Part shown: piece after piece, positions 38,136 to 47,473 of the stretch
How positions within the stretch are numbered: position 1 is the first letter of the stretch
How the letters are laid out: each line of letters starts with the position of its first letter
NCBI RefSeq assembly: GCF_002875945.1
Contig: NZ_MCZK01000110.1
Coordinates: 1-64,000, forward strand
Source: Vibrio lentus
Lineage (GTDB): Bacteria > Pseudomonadota > Gammaproteobacteria > Enterobacterales > Vibrionaceae
Direction of reading: 5' to 3'
DNA length: 64,000 bases
Position numbers and translations under genes: made by a program
The notes under the pieces: model-generated
Database searches by the model: none
Told to the model about the DNA's origin: nothing
The model's input: the letters and a program-made list of their open reading frames with translations, nothing else

Positions 38136-38627
38136 TCAGATTCGCTCACCTACATTACGAGCTATCATAAGCACTTCGTCAGCAGAGTACAGGTTTGAAA
38201 TCGTGGTTTCGACCTCTGCACCCAATGTCGACTGATACAGTTTCTGTGCAAAGTTATCCGCTCTGGTGGTCACTAAAACATGCTTTAGTGTTGAGCCTTG
38301 CTCCGCCAAATGCTGCTTTACCTGCGGCAGGGAATCTAGAATCAGCTTTTTACCCAATCCTTTGCCCTGCGCGCTTGGTAATACCGCAAGTTGTTCTAGC
38401 TCCAAAACAGCTTCAGGTCTAAACCCACTCTTCTGAACCCAGATGATGTAACCCACGATCTCACCTTCACTCTCTGCAACAAAGTTAAGAAAGCGTGGCG
38501 CGGCGTTCAAGTTACATTGTAACCAATCTTTTGAGTTCTGTTGTCGAACAAACGTTGCTTGGTGGACTAAAGCCGCCCCATCGAGGTCGGCTTTAGTCAT
38601 AAGACGTACTTTGGTTACTGTGCCCAT
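38136..38627 (-). CDS. GNAT-family N-acetyltransferase
   Basis: This 163-residue acyltransferase has the acetyl-CoA-binding motif LAVLPSAQGKGLGKKLI (Q/RxxGxG/A) and a C-terminal VTTRADNFAQKLYQ typical of GNAT enzymes. The substrate is unknown. It lies 5 bp downstream of the FabH2 gene, which suggests cotranscription. Confidence 0.85.
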   Translation of the reverse strand: MGTVTKVRLMTKADLDGAALVHQATFVRQQNSKDWLQCNLNAAPRFLNFVAESEGEIVGYIIWVQKSGFRPEAVLELEQLAVLPSAQGKGLGKKLILDSLPQVKQHLAEQGSTLKHVLVTTRADNFAQKLYQSTLGAEVETTISNLYSADEVLMIARNVGERI

Positions 38628-38632
38628 CAGCG

Positions 38633-39730
38633 TTATTCGCTCGCTGAATTCGGATGTGTTTTACAGTGTAAAATGGCTCTTTCTAGAAGCTCTAACGCAG
38701 ATTTGTCGGCTTCTGGAAGCTTAGCATCTGATTGACCTAGCGGTTCAACACGACTACCCCATTTAATGTGGCCAGCGCCCCACGTTAAGCCCGCACCAAA
38801 TGCCGCAACAAGAATGTTGTCGTTAGGCTTAACGAAACCTTGTTCTAGCGATTCACACAATGCGATTGGCACAGTCGCTGCGGATGTGTTGCCGTAGTTT
38901 TGGATATTAACAAACGCTTTCTCGCGATCGATACCTGCCATATCACACAGAGTTTGAATGATTCGGATGTTCGCTTGGTGCGGAATCACAACGTCAATGT
39001 TGTCGGTTGAGATACCTGTGCGGCTCAATACTGTGTGTGCCGCTGCGCCCATGCCTTTCACTGCACGTTTGAAGATCTCTTTACCAACGAAATCAAAGTC
39101 CCAGTAGCCGTTATCAGCCGCAAAGCGGTCCATAGAAGTACCGAATTTTGGTACAGCTAGAATATCGCGTCCTTCAGCATCACAACCGATCTGAGCTTCT
39201 TGCAAACCAACTTGTTCTTCAGTGCGAGATAGAACCACAGCGCCAGCGCCATCACCGAACAGAACTGCAGTATCACGTTTGGTCCAGTCGATGAAGAAAG
39301 AAAGACGTTCAGCACCGACAACGATCGCATTGCGGTAGTTGCCCGCTTGAATCAATCGAGTCGCGGTTTCAACACCGTAAATAAATCCAGTACACGCAGC
39401 GTTAAGGTCGAAAGCCGCTGCACTTTTAATGCCTAGGTTCTGTTGAACCTTAGATGCAGTATTTGGGATAAGAGAATCTGGGCTGCACGTCGCGATGATA
39501 ACAAGATCGATATCTTCAGCAGTTAGGCCAGCACACGCCATTGCATGTTTCGCTGCAACAGTCGCAAGTTCAGAGGTATTTACATGACTGATACGACGGT
39601 TTTCGATACCAGTTCGAGTTCGAATCCACTCGTCAGACGTATCAATGAAAGTGCTTAAATCATCATTGGACAGCACGGCTGGTGGCAGACACTTTCCCCA
39701 GCCAGTAATTTCGGCGTAAAATTTTGTCAT
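38633..39730 (-). CDS. fabH: 3-oxoacyl-ACP synthase III paralogue (FabH2)
   Basis: This protein of about 365 residues has the condensing-enzyme triad: Cys in [10 protein letters not shown], His in [11 protein letters not shown] and Asn in [11 protein letters not shown]. It is about 45 residues longer than the usual 317-residue FabH, because of a C-terminal tail beyond [14 protein letters not shown]. The chromosome II neighbourhood with trxC matches VCA0751-VCA0752 of V. cholerae. It condenses an acyl-CoA with malonyl-ACP. Its primer preference may differ from the housekeeping enzyme. The start is one of two adjacent ATGs. Confidence 0.9.
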   Translation of the reverse strand: MTKFYAEITGWGKCLPPAVLSNDDLSTFIDTSDEWIRTRTGIENRRISHVNTSELATVAAKHAMACAGLTAEDIDLVIIATCSPDSLIPNTASKVQQNLGIKSAAAFDLNAACTGFIYGVETATRLIQAGNYRNAIVVGAERLSFFIDWTKRDTAVLFGDGAGAVVLSRTEEQVGLQEAQIGCDAEGRDILAVPKFGTSMDRFAADNGYWDFDFVGKEIFKRAVKGMGAAAHTVLSRTGISTDNIDVVIPHQANIRIIQTLCDMAGIDREKAFVNIQNYGNTSAATVPIALCESLEQGFVKPNDNILVAAFGAGLTWGAGHIKWGSRVEPLGQSDAKLPEADKSALELLERAILHCKTHPNSASE

Positions 39731-39796
39731 CATTTACCTGTTTATTGTTTGTTTTTATTTAAGTATCGTATTCTTGTTTTAAACAGTATAAGCGTT

Positions 39797-39829
39797 CCGT
39801 GCGCGATTCGTAAATCGCGTTAGACACGG
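39797..39829 (+). promoter_or_regulatory. Stem-loop in the trxC leader
   Basis: CGCGATT (39802-39808) and AATCGCG (39813-39819) pair around CGTA. CCGTG (39797-39801) can extend the stem with CACGG (39825-39829) across a TTAGA bulge. It ends 23 bp before the trxC start and may regulate translation or mRNA stability; role inferred. Confidence 0.45.
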
Positions 39830-39852
39830 AGTTGCAATAAAAAGAGAAAGTT

Positions 39853-40287
39853 ATGTCTACATTCAACACACGTTGCCCTTCTTGTAATGGCGTAAACCGA
39901 GTTCCTTCAGAAAGAATTTCAGAAAGCCCAACCTGCGGCAAATGCAAAACAGCATTGCTCGATGGCGCTCCTATCGAGGGAACGTCACTTAATTTCCAAT
40001 CTATCTTGAACAGTTCACAGCCTGTGGTTGTCGATTTCTGGGCGACATGGTGCAACCCATGTGTGGGCTTTGCGCCAGTGTTCAGCGACGTCGCAAAAGA
40101 GCGTTCGGGAGATGTTCGATTCGTTAAGATTGATACTGAAGCTCAGCAACAGCTTGCCGCGATGTACCAAATCAGAAGTATTCCCACGGTGATGGTGTTT
40201 AAAGACGGTAAGCGTGTCGATACGATTAACGGTGCGTTACCAAAAGGCCAATTTGATCAATGGCTTAATCAAGCTCTGACCAAATAG
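39853..40287 (+). CDS. trxC: Thioredoxin 2 with variant active site
   Basis: This 144-residue protein has an N-terminal zinc-finger (Cys8, Cys11, Cys28, Cys31) and a thioredoxin fold. The active site is WCNPC (66-70) where WCGPC is usual, followed by VGFAPVF. The cis-proline region is RSIPTVMVFKDG. It reduces cytoplasmic disulfides, and in E. coli it is induced by OxyR. No clear OxyR site was seen in the 120-bp gap to fabH2. AGAGAAAG lies before the ATG. The Gly-to-Asn change may alter redox potential. Confidence 0.93.
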   Translation: MSTFNTRCPSCNGVNRVPSERISESPTCGKCKTALLDGAPIEGTSLNFQSILNSSQPVVVDFWATWCNPCVGFAPVFSDVAKERSGDVRFVKIDTEAQQQLAAMYQIRSIPTVMVFKDGKRVDTINGALPKGQFDQWLNQALTK

Positions 40288-40337
40288 ACCCGTGTTTATA
40301 TCGCTTTTAATTTAGCTTGTGCTTTAAGAAAGCGTAC

Positions 40338-40384
40338 AAAAAATAGGTTAGAGAGCCTTACCAAAATAAGACTCCCTAACCTAC
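40338..40384 (-). terminator. Terminator of the GMC oxidoreductase gene
   Basis: TAGGTTAG (40344-40351) pairs with CTAACCTA (40376-40383). On the minus strand TTTTTTG follows. Confidence 0.75.
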
Positions 40385-40417
40385 TGTAAAACAATCAGTT
40401 ATATCTGTTTCTGTTAA

Positions 40418-42079
40418 TTATACAACCATCTCGTCTTCTGCCTGTTCATTGTCTTGTTGCTTGGTTTGTTGCTTGCAAAGCCCGTATTGTTCCTTGATCT
40501 GATCTGCTATTTTTTCGGCAATCATAATGGTTGGCGCATTGGTATTCGCCCCCACTAATGTTGGCATCACAGAAGCATCAATGACTCTTAAGTTATCCAA
40601 TCCATAGACTTTAAGATCGTTATCTACCACGGCCAGAGAATCATCATCGGTTCCCATTTTGCAGGTTCCGACTGGATGATACTGAGTATCCGCACGATTT
40701 CGAATATCTTGCTCAATAGCGTTGTCATCATTGGCATCGACCGGATAAAAAGCATTGCCACGGATATCATCAAACGCCGCGCTTTCTAGCATTTGATACT
40801 GCTTCTTCCACCCCTTAATCATGATGTCCATGTCTTCAGGGTGACTGAAAAACGCAGGGTCGATCTTAGGCGGATCATAGGGATCGCTACTATTGAGCGT
40901 TACCGTGCCTATACTTTTCGGTCGTAGCAAGGTGACATGAGACGTAAACCCATGACTGGTATGTATTTTTCGGGCATGATCATCAACCACAGCGACGACA
41001 AATACAAACTCTAAATCTGGCACGGCGATATGATCTTCGGAACAAAGAAAGCCTATCCCTTCTGCAAAATTGCTGCTCATCTTACCGCGGCGCTCTTTGT
41101 GCCATAACGGTAAAGCTTTGGTCATTTCAGAGGCCATTTGCAGCGAGATACCAAAAGTTTCACGCTTTTCACTGCATTTGTACGAATGGACTAAGTCGAT
41201 ATGGTCTTGAAGGTTCTTACCCACTCCAGACAATTCATGAACCTGTTCGATGCCATGCGTCTCTAGTTCATCTTTAGCGCCGACACCCGACAGTAACAGC
41301 AATTGTGGGGAACCAAAGGCGCCAGCGGATAGAATCACTTCTTTGTTGCACTGGATCTGATAACGCTTGCCGTTAGAACCATATTCGACACCAACCGCCT
41401 TCTTGCCTTCAAACAATACCTTATGCGTGGTTGCCTTGGTCACGACCGTTAGATTTGGTCTCGAAAGGTTTGGCGTTAAATAAGCCTTGGCAGCGCTGCA
41501 TCGTTCGCCATTAATCTGAGTCACCTGAGTCGGCATCGCGCCAAATTGAGCCGCACCGTTGATGTCTTCATTACGAGGAACCCCTATCGACTCACACGCC
41601 GTTAAGTAACGTTCCAACATCGGGCTTGGCGATCGAAGGTTCGCCACATTCAATGGACCACCTTGGCCGTGGTATTCATCTTGGTGAACTTCGTTATTTT
41701 CCGCTTTCTTAAAGTAAGGCAGACATGATTCATAATTCCAGCCAGTGTTACCTAAGCTTTCCCACGTATCGTAGTCGTAACGATGCCCACGAGCATACAT
41801 CATGGCATTGATAGAGCTAGAACCGCCAAGTGTCTTACCTCTCGGTTGGTAACCTTTACGGCCATTTAAACCCGGTTGTTCAACGGTTTCAAAGGCCCAG
41901 TTGTTGAGTTTGGTTGGCATCATTGCCACCACGCCAACCGGAGTATGAATGAACGGGCTGCTGTCTTTACCACCCGCTTCTAATAAGCAAACAGTGATAT
42001 TCGGGTCTTCAGACAGCCGCGAAGCCATGACACAACCCGCAGAACCACCGCCAACAATAATAAAATCATAACTATCCAT
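40418..42079 (-). CDS. GMC-family FAD alcohol dehydrogenase (choline/alkanol type)
   Basis: This 553-residue flavoprotein has the FAD-binding GGGSAGCVMASRL near the N-terminus, GMC signature 1 (PRGKTLGGSSSINAMMYARG), signature 2 (LSAGAFGSPQLLLLSGVG) and the catalytic His in YHPVGTCKMG. It ends in a Gln/Asp/Glu-rich tail. Its closest relatives in memory are BetA and AlkJ-like alkanol dehydrogenases. Pairing with an acyl-CoA ligase (8-bp overlap) favours oxidation of an alcohol to an aldehyde or acid then activated to CoA, rather than choline oxidation. The substrate is not proven. Confidence 0.85.
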   Translation of the reverse strand: MDSYDFIIVGGGSAGCVMASRLSEDPNITVCLLEAGGKDSSPFIHTPVGVVAMMPTKLNNWAFETVEQPGLNGRKGYQPRGKTLGGSSSINAMMYARGHRYDYDTWESLGNTGWNYESCLPYFKKAENNEVHQDEYHGQGGPLNVANLRSPSPMLERYLTACESIGVPRNEDINGAAQFGAMPTQVTQINGERCSAAKAYLTPNLSRPNLTVVTKATTHKVLFEGKKAVGVEYGSNGKRYQIQCNKEVILSAGAFGSPQLLLLSGVGAKDELETHGIEQVHELSGVGKNLQDHIDLVHSYKCSEKRETFGISLQMASEMTKALPLWHKERRGKMSSNFAEGIGFLCSEDHIAVPDLEFVFVVAVVDDHARKIHTSHGFTSHVTLLRPKSIGTVTLNSSDPYDPPKIDPAFFSHPEDMDIMIKGWKKQYQMLESAAFDDIRGNAFYPVDANDDNAIEQDIRNRADTQYHPVGTCKMGTDDDSLAVVDNDLKVYGLDNLRVIDASVMPTLVGANTNAPTIMIAEKIADQIKEQYGLCKQQTKQQDNEQAEDEMVV

Positions 42080-43676
42080 TGGTTGCCTCCGCGATTTCTA
42101 GTGGGTGTAACTCTCGCTTCAAAATCTTGCCTGTCGCCGTCATTGGTAGCGCTTTACGAATAAACACCTTACGAGGGTATTTGTAATCCGCCAATTGCTC
42201 ACGACACCAAGTTATCAGCGCTGTGCTATCACATTGTGTATGTTCATGAAGCACAACATGCGCATGAATTTCTTCGCCTAGACGATCATGATGTTCACCA
42301 ACCACCGCGACCATTTCGACATCGGGATGACACATCAAGACTTCTTCGATTTCACGCGGGTACACGTTGTAACCACCACGGATGATCATGTCTTTAACGC
42401 GATCGACAATGAACAAGTTGCCGTGCTCATCGATGCGTCCGATATCTCCGGTTAGGAACCAACCGTCTCTGATGGCTTCAGCCGTGGCTTCTGGCCTTTG
42501 ATAGTAGCCTTTCATAACACTTGGACTTTTGATGCAGACTTCGCCCAATTCACCCATGGCGACTGAGTTACCTTGGATGTCTGTAATCTTGATTAGATGC
42601 CCACACAAGGGTTGGCCAACACTACCCGACAATCGATCACCATCAATATGATTAAACGTGGCAACCGGCGCAGTTTCAGACAACCCATAACCTTCCAATA
42701 CCGGAAGTTCGAATCGGGATTCAAATTGTCGGATAACCTCAAGAGGCATAGAAGCCCCGCCTGATACACCAAGCCTTAAGCTGTGTTTAACCTGTTCAGA
42801 GCGTTTTTTTGTATTTTCTAAACTATCAGGAGACTCTTCTCCCGCCTTTAGCAGCGCGATATACATAGTAGGAACACCCGCAAACACGCTGACTTTATGG
42901 CTAATGATCTGTTCGATCACCAATGACGGTTCGAAACGCGGAATCAACACCATGGTAGAACCCGTTAACACACTCGCGTTCATCATCACGGTTTGGCCGA
43001 AACTGTGGAACAAAGGAAGCGTGGCCATTGTCGTGTCACTGTATTCCAATCTCATTAAATACTGAGACGCCATCGCATTGGTTTGCATGTTGGTGTGAGA
43101 AAGCTCAGCGCCTTTTGGCTGACCGGTTGTGCCAGAGGTATAAAGGATTACTGCGGTATCATCACCATGACAAGGCACGGACTCAAAAGGAACCAAAGGT
43201 TGTGCCATCCAGTCGATAATCGATTCATGTTGCTTATGTGCTTCTGAAGAAGCTCCTGAGCTTGTTGGAATTGGCATCTCAATAAAATGTTCACATTGAT
43301 TTGCCTGCTCGAAGCCTTGCAATCCATAACGGCCAATTGGTAGCTCTTCATTGCCCTCAAAGCATAAATAAGCTTTCGCATCAGAATCGTTAAGGTGATA
43401 AGCGATCTCTCTGGCCTTGAATAACACATTCAACGGCACCACTACACAGCCCGCTTTTAGAATCCCGTAATAAGCGATTGGGAAATACGTGACGTTCGGA
43501 CACGACAACGCGACCTTGTCTCCCTTCTTTAACCCGAGTCTTTTTAGATTCGCGGCCACGTTTCCAGAAAGTTGTTCTAACTGAGAAAAGCTGACTTCAT
43601 CCGATCCCATACGCAGAGCAGCTTTAGTTGGAAAAAGCGAAGCGCTGCGCTCCAAGTTAACAGCAAGATTGTGCAT
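42072..43676 (-). CDS. AMP-forming acyl-CoA ligase
   Basis: This 534-residue ANL-family enzyme has the P-loop VILYTSGTTGQPKGAELSH, GYGLSETAP, GWFLTGDIGRID and the C-terminal catalytic Lys in MTATGKILKREL. It should adenylate a carboxylic acid, probably a medium or long-chain fatty acid, and pass it to CoA. AAGGAG lies seven bases before the ATG. It is the first gene of a two-gene operon with the GMC enzyme. The regulator gene at 44055 is divergent. Confidence 0.88.
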   Translation of the reverse strand: MHNLAVNLERSASLFPTKAALRMGSDEVSFSQLEQLSGNVAANLKRLGLKKGDKVALSCPNVTYFPIAYYGILKAGCVVVPLNVLFKAREIAYHLNDSDAKAYLCFEGNEELPIGRYGLQGFEQANQCEHFIEMPIPTSSGASSEAHKQHESIIDWMAQPLVPFESVPCHGDDTAVILYTSGTTGQPKGAELSHTNMQTNAMASQYLMRLEYSDTTMATLPLFHSFGQTVMMNASVLTGSTMVLIPRFEPSLVIEQIISHKVSVFAGVPTMYIALLKAGEESPDSLENTKKRSEQVKHSLRLGVSGGASMPLEVIRQFESRFELPVLEGYGLSETAPVATFNHIDGDRLSGSVGQPLCGHLIKITDIQGNSVAMGELGEVCIKSPSVMKGYYQRPEATAEAIRDGWFLTGDIGRIDEHGNLFIVDRVKDMIIRGGYNVYPREIEEVLMCHPDVEMVAVVGEHHDRLGEEIHAHVVLHEHTQCDSTALITWCREQLADYKYPRKVFIRKALPMTATGKILKRELHPLEIAEATNG

Positions 43677-44054
43677 CCATGATCTCCTTATTCGGCTTAG
43701 ACCGGTTAGTCACGGTCACCGTAGACGTTCTAATAGTTGTAATCGTTATAAGTGTCTTTCTTCTAATCACGAGCTTGTACGTTGATGTGTAGCGAACACC
43801 ATGCAGCGAGCTAATTCGCAAAGTGACGGGTACGACCCAATGTGCAACTTGTTAAATTACAACATTTTGATAACATTTCGAACAGGTTTCAAAAAGACAA
43901 AAACCGGTGATATTCGGACATACCTCTATCAGGCCTTGTAAAACCTTGCACACATAAAGCAAAAGTTTGAACAAGCTTGGGAAAGTGAGAACAGGCGACA
44001 AGCGTAAATGTTAAGAGTTCGGTTAAGATGGCAATACTCAACAAGAGGCATCCT
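43677..44054. promoter_or_regulatory. Divergent promoter region, ligase/GMC operon versus AraC gene
   Basis: This 378-bp gene-free region is likely to hold both promoters and binding sites for the adjacent AraC protein. A small perfect repeat ACGGT-C-ACCGT (43713-43723) lies near the ligase start. No definite operator could be assigned. Confidence 0.4.
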
Positions 44055-45080
44055 ATGGAATACACCGCAGTCTACGAACCCGATATGCAAGCATTCGGTA
44101 TTCTCGACCTTCAATTGCTGCATCGTTACATGTCGCCTGCTCTCAGCATCGATGAACTGCTTGAAGGCAGTAACATCGATGATCTTCAACTCAACACGCC
44201 AGACACGCACATTACCTTGGCGCAAAAGTTGGCGGTGTTTAGTAATGCGCTAGCAAATACCAACGAAGAAGGTCTCGGGCTCAGAGTCGGCCAACAGGCA
44301 CGTTTCAGTGATTTCGGTGTCTTGGGGTATGCGGTGTTCAGCAGTGAAACACTATTAGATGCCTTATTGATTGGATTTAAATATCTACAGCTTGCAGGCC
44401 CTGTACTAAGAAAAACCATGTCTGTTGAAGACAACGTGGGCCACTTTCGCGCAGAACAACTTATCGATTTGGATTCGCTGTTGCCTTTTTGCTGTGAATA
44501 CTGGTTCACCGCGATTCAAAGCCTATGTGAAGAAGTGCTGCAACAACCCTTCCCCTCACAAGTGATCCGCTTCCCTTACCCAAAACCAGAATATGGCGAT
44601 CTCTACACAGAGATTTTCCGTTGTCCGGTCGAATTCAACAGTGATCGCCTTGAATGGCAGTTCGACGCGACAAGCTTGTACTCGCCCCTTCCGACCGCCA
44701 ATACCATCACACTGCAGATGTGTTTAAAGTCGTGTGATGACATGCTGGCAAAAGTCAGTGCGCCCACCAGCCTAAAAGAGAAAGTCTCTCAGATGTTGAT
44801 TGAGCGACCTGGGTGTTACCCTTCCATAGAATCTATCTCTTCAGAATTGGGGATGTCTTCCCGAACACTGCGCCGGCACCTCAAAGCGGTCGATACGAGT
44901 TATCAAAAGATTCTTGATCATGTTCGTTTTCACCTTTCTCGACACTATCTTTCTTCAACTCAAATGAGCATTGAAGAGATATCCGAACGCGTCGGTTTTT
45001 CTGACAGTGCTAACTTTCGACATGCGTTTCGTAAGTGGAGTGGTAGTTCGCCAAGGCAATACCGTAAAGAAGTCGTCTAA
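44055..45080 (+). CDS. AraC-family regulator (OruR/ArgR-type) of the ligase/GMC operon
   Basis: ATG 44055 is chosen because AAGAGG lies six bases upstream; an ATG at 44028 has no such site. The 341-residue product has the N-terminal domain of OruR/QhpR-type regulators (PF12625-like, with LGLRVGQQARFSDFGVLGYA) and a C-terminal AraC domain (about 235-340, ending SDSANFRHAFRKWSGSSPRQY). These regulators usually activate adjacent catabolic genes, here probably the ligase/GMC pair, when the substrate is present. Confidence 0.88.
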   Translation: MEYTAVYEPDMQAFGILDLQLLHRYMSPALSIDELLEGSNIDDLQLNTPDTHITLAQKLAVFSNALANTNEEGLGLRVGQQARFSDFGVLGYAVFSSETLLDALLIGFKYLQLAGPVLRKTMSVEDNVGHFRAEQLIDLDSLLPFCCEYWFTAIQSLCEEVLQQPFPSQVIRFPYPKPEYGDLYTEIFRCPVEFNSDRLEWQFDATSLYSPLPTANTITLQMCLKSCDDMLAKVSAPTSLKEKVSQMLIERPGCYPSIESISSELGMSSRTLRRHLKAVDTSYQKILDHVRFHLSRHYLSSTQMSIEEISERVGFSDSANFRHAFRKWSGSSPRQYRKEVV

Positions 45081-45203
45081 CACTAAATCGCGCACGAAAT
45101 TAAAATCAGATAACGCCAATGACTATCCGATCGCTTTGTAAATTAAATAGCCCATGAACAAGGGTTTAACGGCTTTTTGACCGCATAAAATTTTGCCAAA
45201 TTG

Positions 45204-45473
45204 CTAGGACGTGTTGACCTTTCGTGGTGAAATTTTGTTCGAAGTAAAAGCGTTTTAATCGCGGCGAGGGAGAAGTAGCCTAGTCATTCTAAGCAAATCT
45301 CCCTCAACAAAGAGTAAAGCGCTTTTAGTCGAACCCTTCGGGCAGCGTTTGCTGGTCATTTCTACTACGTTATCGGCTTCTCATGTAGGCTAGCTACACA
45401 TCAAAGCCTCTGCCTTGTATAAATACCCAACAACTCGCTGCAAAAATCAGCTCGAAAGATCAACACGCCCTAA
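45204..45473. repeat. Structured non-coding element with 32-bp inverted ends
   Basis: The left end (45205-45237, starting TAGGACGTGTTGACCTTTCG) and the reverse complement of the right end (45441-45472, starting TAGGGCGTGTTGATCTTTCG) match over about 32 bp with four mismatches and one gap. Inside, GTTCGAAGTAAAAGCG (45237-45252) can pair with CGCTTTTAGTCGAAC (45320-45334), and GAGGGAGA (45266-45273) with TCTCCCTC (45298-45305). No reading frame lies inside. The shape is that of a dispersed, MITE-like or structured-RNA repeat. 45081-45203 and 45474-45615 are gene-free. Confidence 0.75.
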
Positions 45474-45615
45474 ACATCGCAATGGTATTTTAGTTTAGAT
45501 TGGCGATAAATTTCTTTTATCTTCACGACCATTTTTATTCGTTTTACCCAATTCAGTTTCTCCCCCATAGTCGCGGAAAATTCATCGTTTCTTTCACTAT
45601 TTAGAGGCTCCTGCA

Positions 45616-46767
45616 TTGGACAACATCCAACCAACAACTCGCATAACTGTTCCTGTTATTGCATTGTCTTTTTACGCGATCGCTTCAGGCTACTTAATGA
45701 GTTCATTACCATTAATGCTGTCTGAGTATGGCTTAGACAGTAACCTATCGAGTTGGTTGGCGAGTGCCTTTTATGCAGGTCTTTTAGCGGGAACGTTATT
45801 GATTGAGCGTGCAATCGCGCGTGTTGGTCACAGAGACGCGTTTGTTATCGCACTAACCATTTTTATCGCAACGATCCTTGTATTACCGTTGGCACCACAT
45901 CAATCCGTTTGGCTGTTGGCTCGTTTCGTGGCGGGTGTGTCTGTCGCTGGTATTTTTGTGATTGTAGAGTCTTGGTTAATGAGCGGGGACGAATCCCAAC
46001 GTGCGAAACGTTTAGGGGTTTACATGTGTTCGCTATACGGCGGTTCTGCCGTTGGTCAGCTTGGCATTGGATATCTTGGAATTACAGGCGGCGTACCTTT
46101 CATCGCAATGTTCACCCTGCTGTTTGGGGCAATCATTGTATTGATGTACGGACAAGCGACAGCACCACAAATTCATGATGCGCAGTCTCTATCACTAAAG
46201 CAAATCAGCAAGCTAAGTCATAGCGCTTTGATTGGTTGCATTGTTTCAGGGCTAACACTTGGTTCGATTTATGGCTTGATGCCTGTAGAACTGGCTCAAC
46301 GCAACATTGCTCACCAAGATATTGGTGGTTTGATGGCGTTAGTAATTATGGGTGGTATGGCTGTTCAACCGATGGTGACATGGTTATCGCACCACATAGG
46401 ACAAGTGTTATTAATGGCTCTATTCTGCCTGCTAGGTGTTGCAAGCATTGGCGTGCTCACTATTAACCATGATTTTTACGTTCTTGGTATGAGCCTGTTT
46501 GTGTTAGGTATGGCGACGTTTGCACTTTACCCAATTGCAATTAACTTGGGTTGTCGTAACTTAGATCCGAACTACCTAGTGTCAGTGACTCAGGTTATGT
46601 TGTTGTGTTACAGCGTGGGTTCAGTCGCAGGACCATTGGTTGCGGATAGCTTTATGGATTCACAAGCAGGACTATTTACTTACCTGTTTGCGTCTCTGCT
46701 AGCGACAACTATTTACATGTTGATCGCAAGCCTAAAGCGCTCTCCTATGCAGATCGCAGGCGAGTGA
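45616..46767 (+). CDS. MFS transporter, YcaD-like
   Basis: This 383-residue inner-membrane protein has twelve helices and starts at a TTG codon (AGAGG upstream). The pattern SGYLMSSLPLMLSEYGL, LARFVAGVSVAGIFVIVESW and LYGGSAVGQLGIGYLG fits the YcaD family of the major facilitator superfamily. The substrate is unknown. The structured repeat element ends about 140 bp upstream and could influence expression. Confidence 0.85.
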   Translation: MDNIQPTTRITVPVIALSFYAIASGYLMSSLPLMLSEYGLDSNLSSWLASAFYAGLLAGTLLIERAIARVGHRDAFVIALTIFIATILVLPLAPHQSVWLLARFVAGVSVAGIFVIVESWLMSGDESQRAKRLGVYMCSLYGGSAVGQLGIGYLGITGGVPFIAMFTLLFGAIIVLMYGQATAPQIHDAQSLSLKQISKLSHSALIGCIVSGLTLGSIYGLMPVELAQRNIAHQDIGGLMALVIMGGMAVQPMVTWLSHHIGQVLLMALFCLLGVASIGVLTINHDFYVLGMSLFVLGMATFALYPIAINLGCRNLDPNYLVSVTQVMLLCYSVGSVAGPLVADSFMDSQAGLFTYLFASLLATTIYMLIASLKRSPMQIAGE

Positions 46768-46830
46768 CCGACTCGCAGTCAGCGAATCTTAGTCTACGAA
46801 TCAGAATCAACTAGTTGAATTGTAAATTCA

Positions 46831-46875
46831 GGGGCTCTTCATTAAGGCTATTGGCCTGAAGGAAGCGCCCTTTTT
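46831..46875 (+). terminator. Terminator of the MFS gene
   Basis: GGGGCTCTTC (46831-46840) pairs imperfectly with GAAGGAAGCGCCC (46858-46870) around an AGGC/GCCT inner stem and is followed by TTTTT. Confidence 0.6.
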
Positions 46876-46977
46876 GATGTGTCTTTGATACGTCGGGGGT
46901 TAACGATCAATTCGTTGGAATAGAGCTATTTATTAAAACTGCGCTACTGATTTGAACAACACCAAGTTTCAAGCGTA

Positions 46978-47319
46978 TTAAGGCTGGAAAACATAGCCTT
47001 CACCGGTGATCGTTAAGATCAAACCATCGCCTAAAATTGAGCGTATTTCAGAAATAGCAACGATGACCGAAGAGTTAGTCACCTTCTCGCCTTCCCAGCC
47101 AATATTTTTAAGCTGATGAACACTGAAGAGTTGTCCACGTTGACGATTCATAGAGAGAATCATCTTTCGATAAGCTAATGGCATGGTTCCAACGATATAA
47201 CCATTTTCTAGATTGCGTATGAGCTTTGTGTTCAGCTCAATAACCTTTCCGTTTACCTCTAAAACCTCATTCTGTTCTTTCTGTTTACCTTCAATCACAG
47301 GGTAGGTGTCCGTATTCAT
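46978..47319 (-). CDS. Stand-alone winged-helix (ToxR/OmpR-type) DNA-binding protein A
   Basis: This 113-residue protein consists of little more than a winged-helix domain, with LYRKMILSMNRQRGQLFSV-like helix 1 and NIGWEGEKVTNSSVIVAISEIRSIL as the recognition helix, ending ITGEGYVFQP. It has no receiver, membrane helix or periplasmic domain, unlike ToxR or CadC. It is paralogous to the gene at 47474 (shared GW-G-VT-SV-VAI-EIR pattern) and codirectional, with 154 bp between them. Targets are unknown. Confidence 0.78.
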   Translation of the reverse strand: MNTDTYPVIEGKQKEQNEVLEVNGKVIELNTKLIRNLENGYIVGTMPLAYRKMILSMNRQRGQLFSVHQLKNIGWEGEKVTNSSVIVAISEIRSILGDGLILTITGEGYVFQP

Positions 47320-47473
47320 ATAATATTCCCTAACAGAGCAACTAACGACACAACTTTATTAAGAGATGTGTTTAATAACGTCACTTATAAATGGACGCTT
47401 AAAATCGAAGATAATGAAAGCAGCGTATACGGTAAAGAGATTAAATTTTTATTATTAGATTATGAACAGAATA

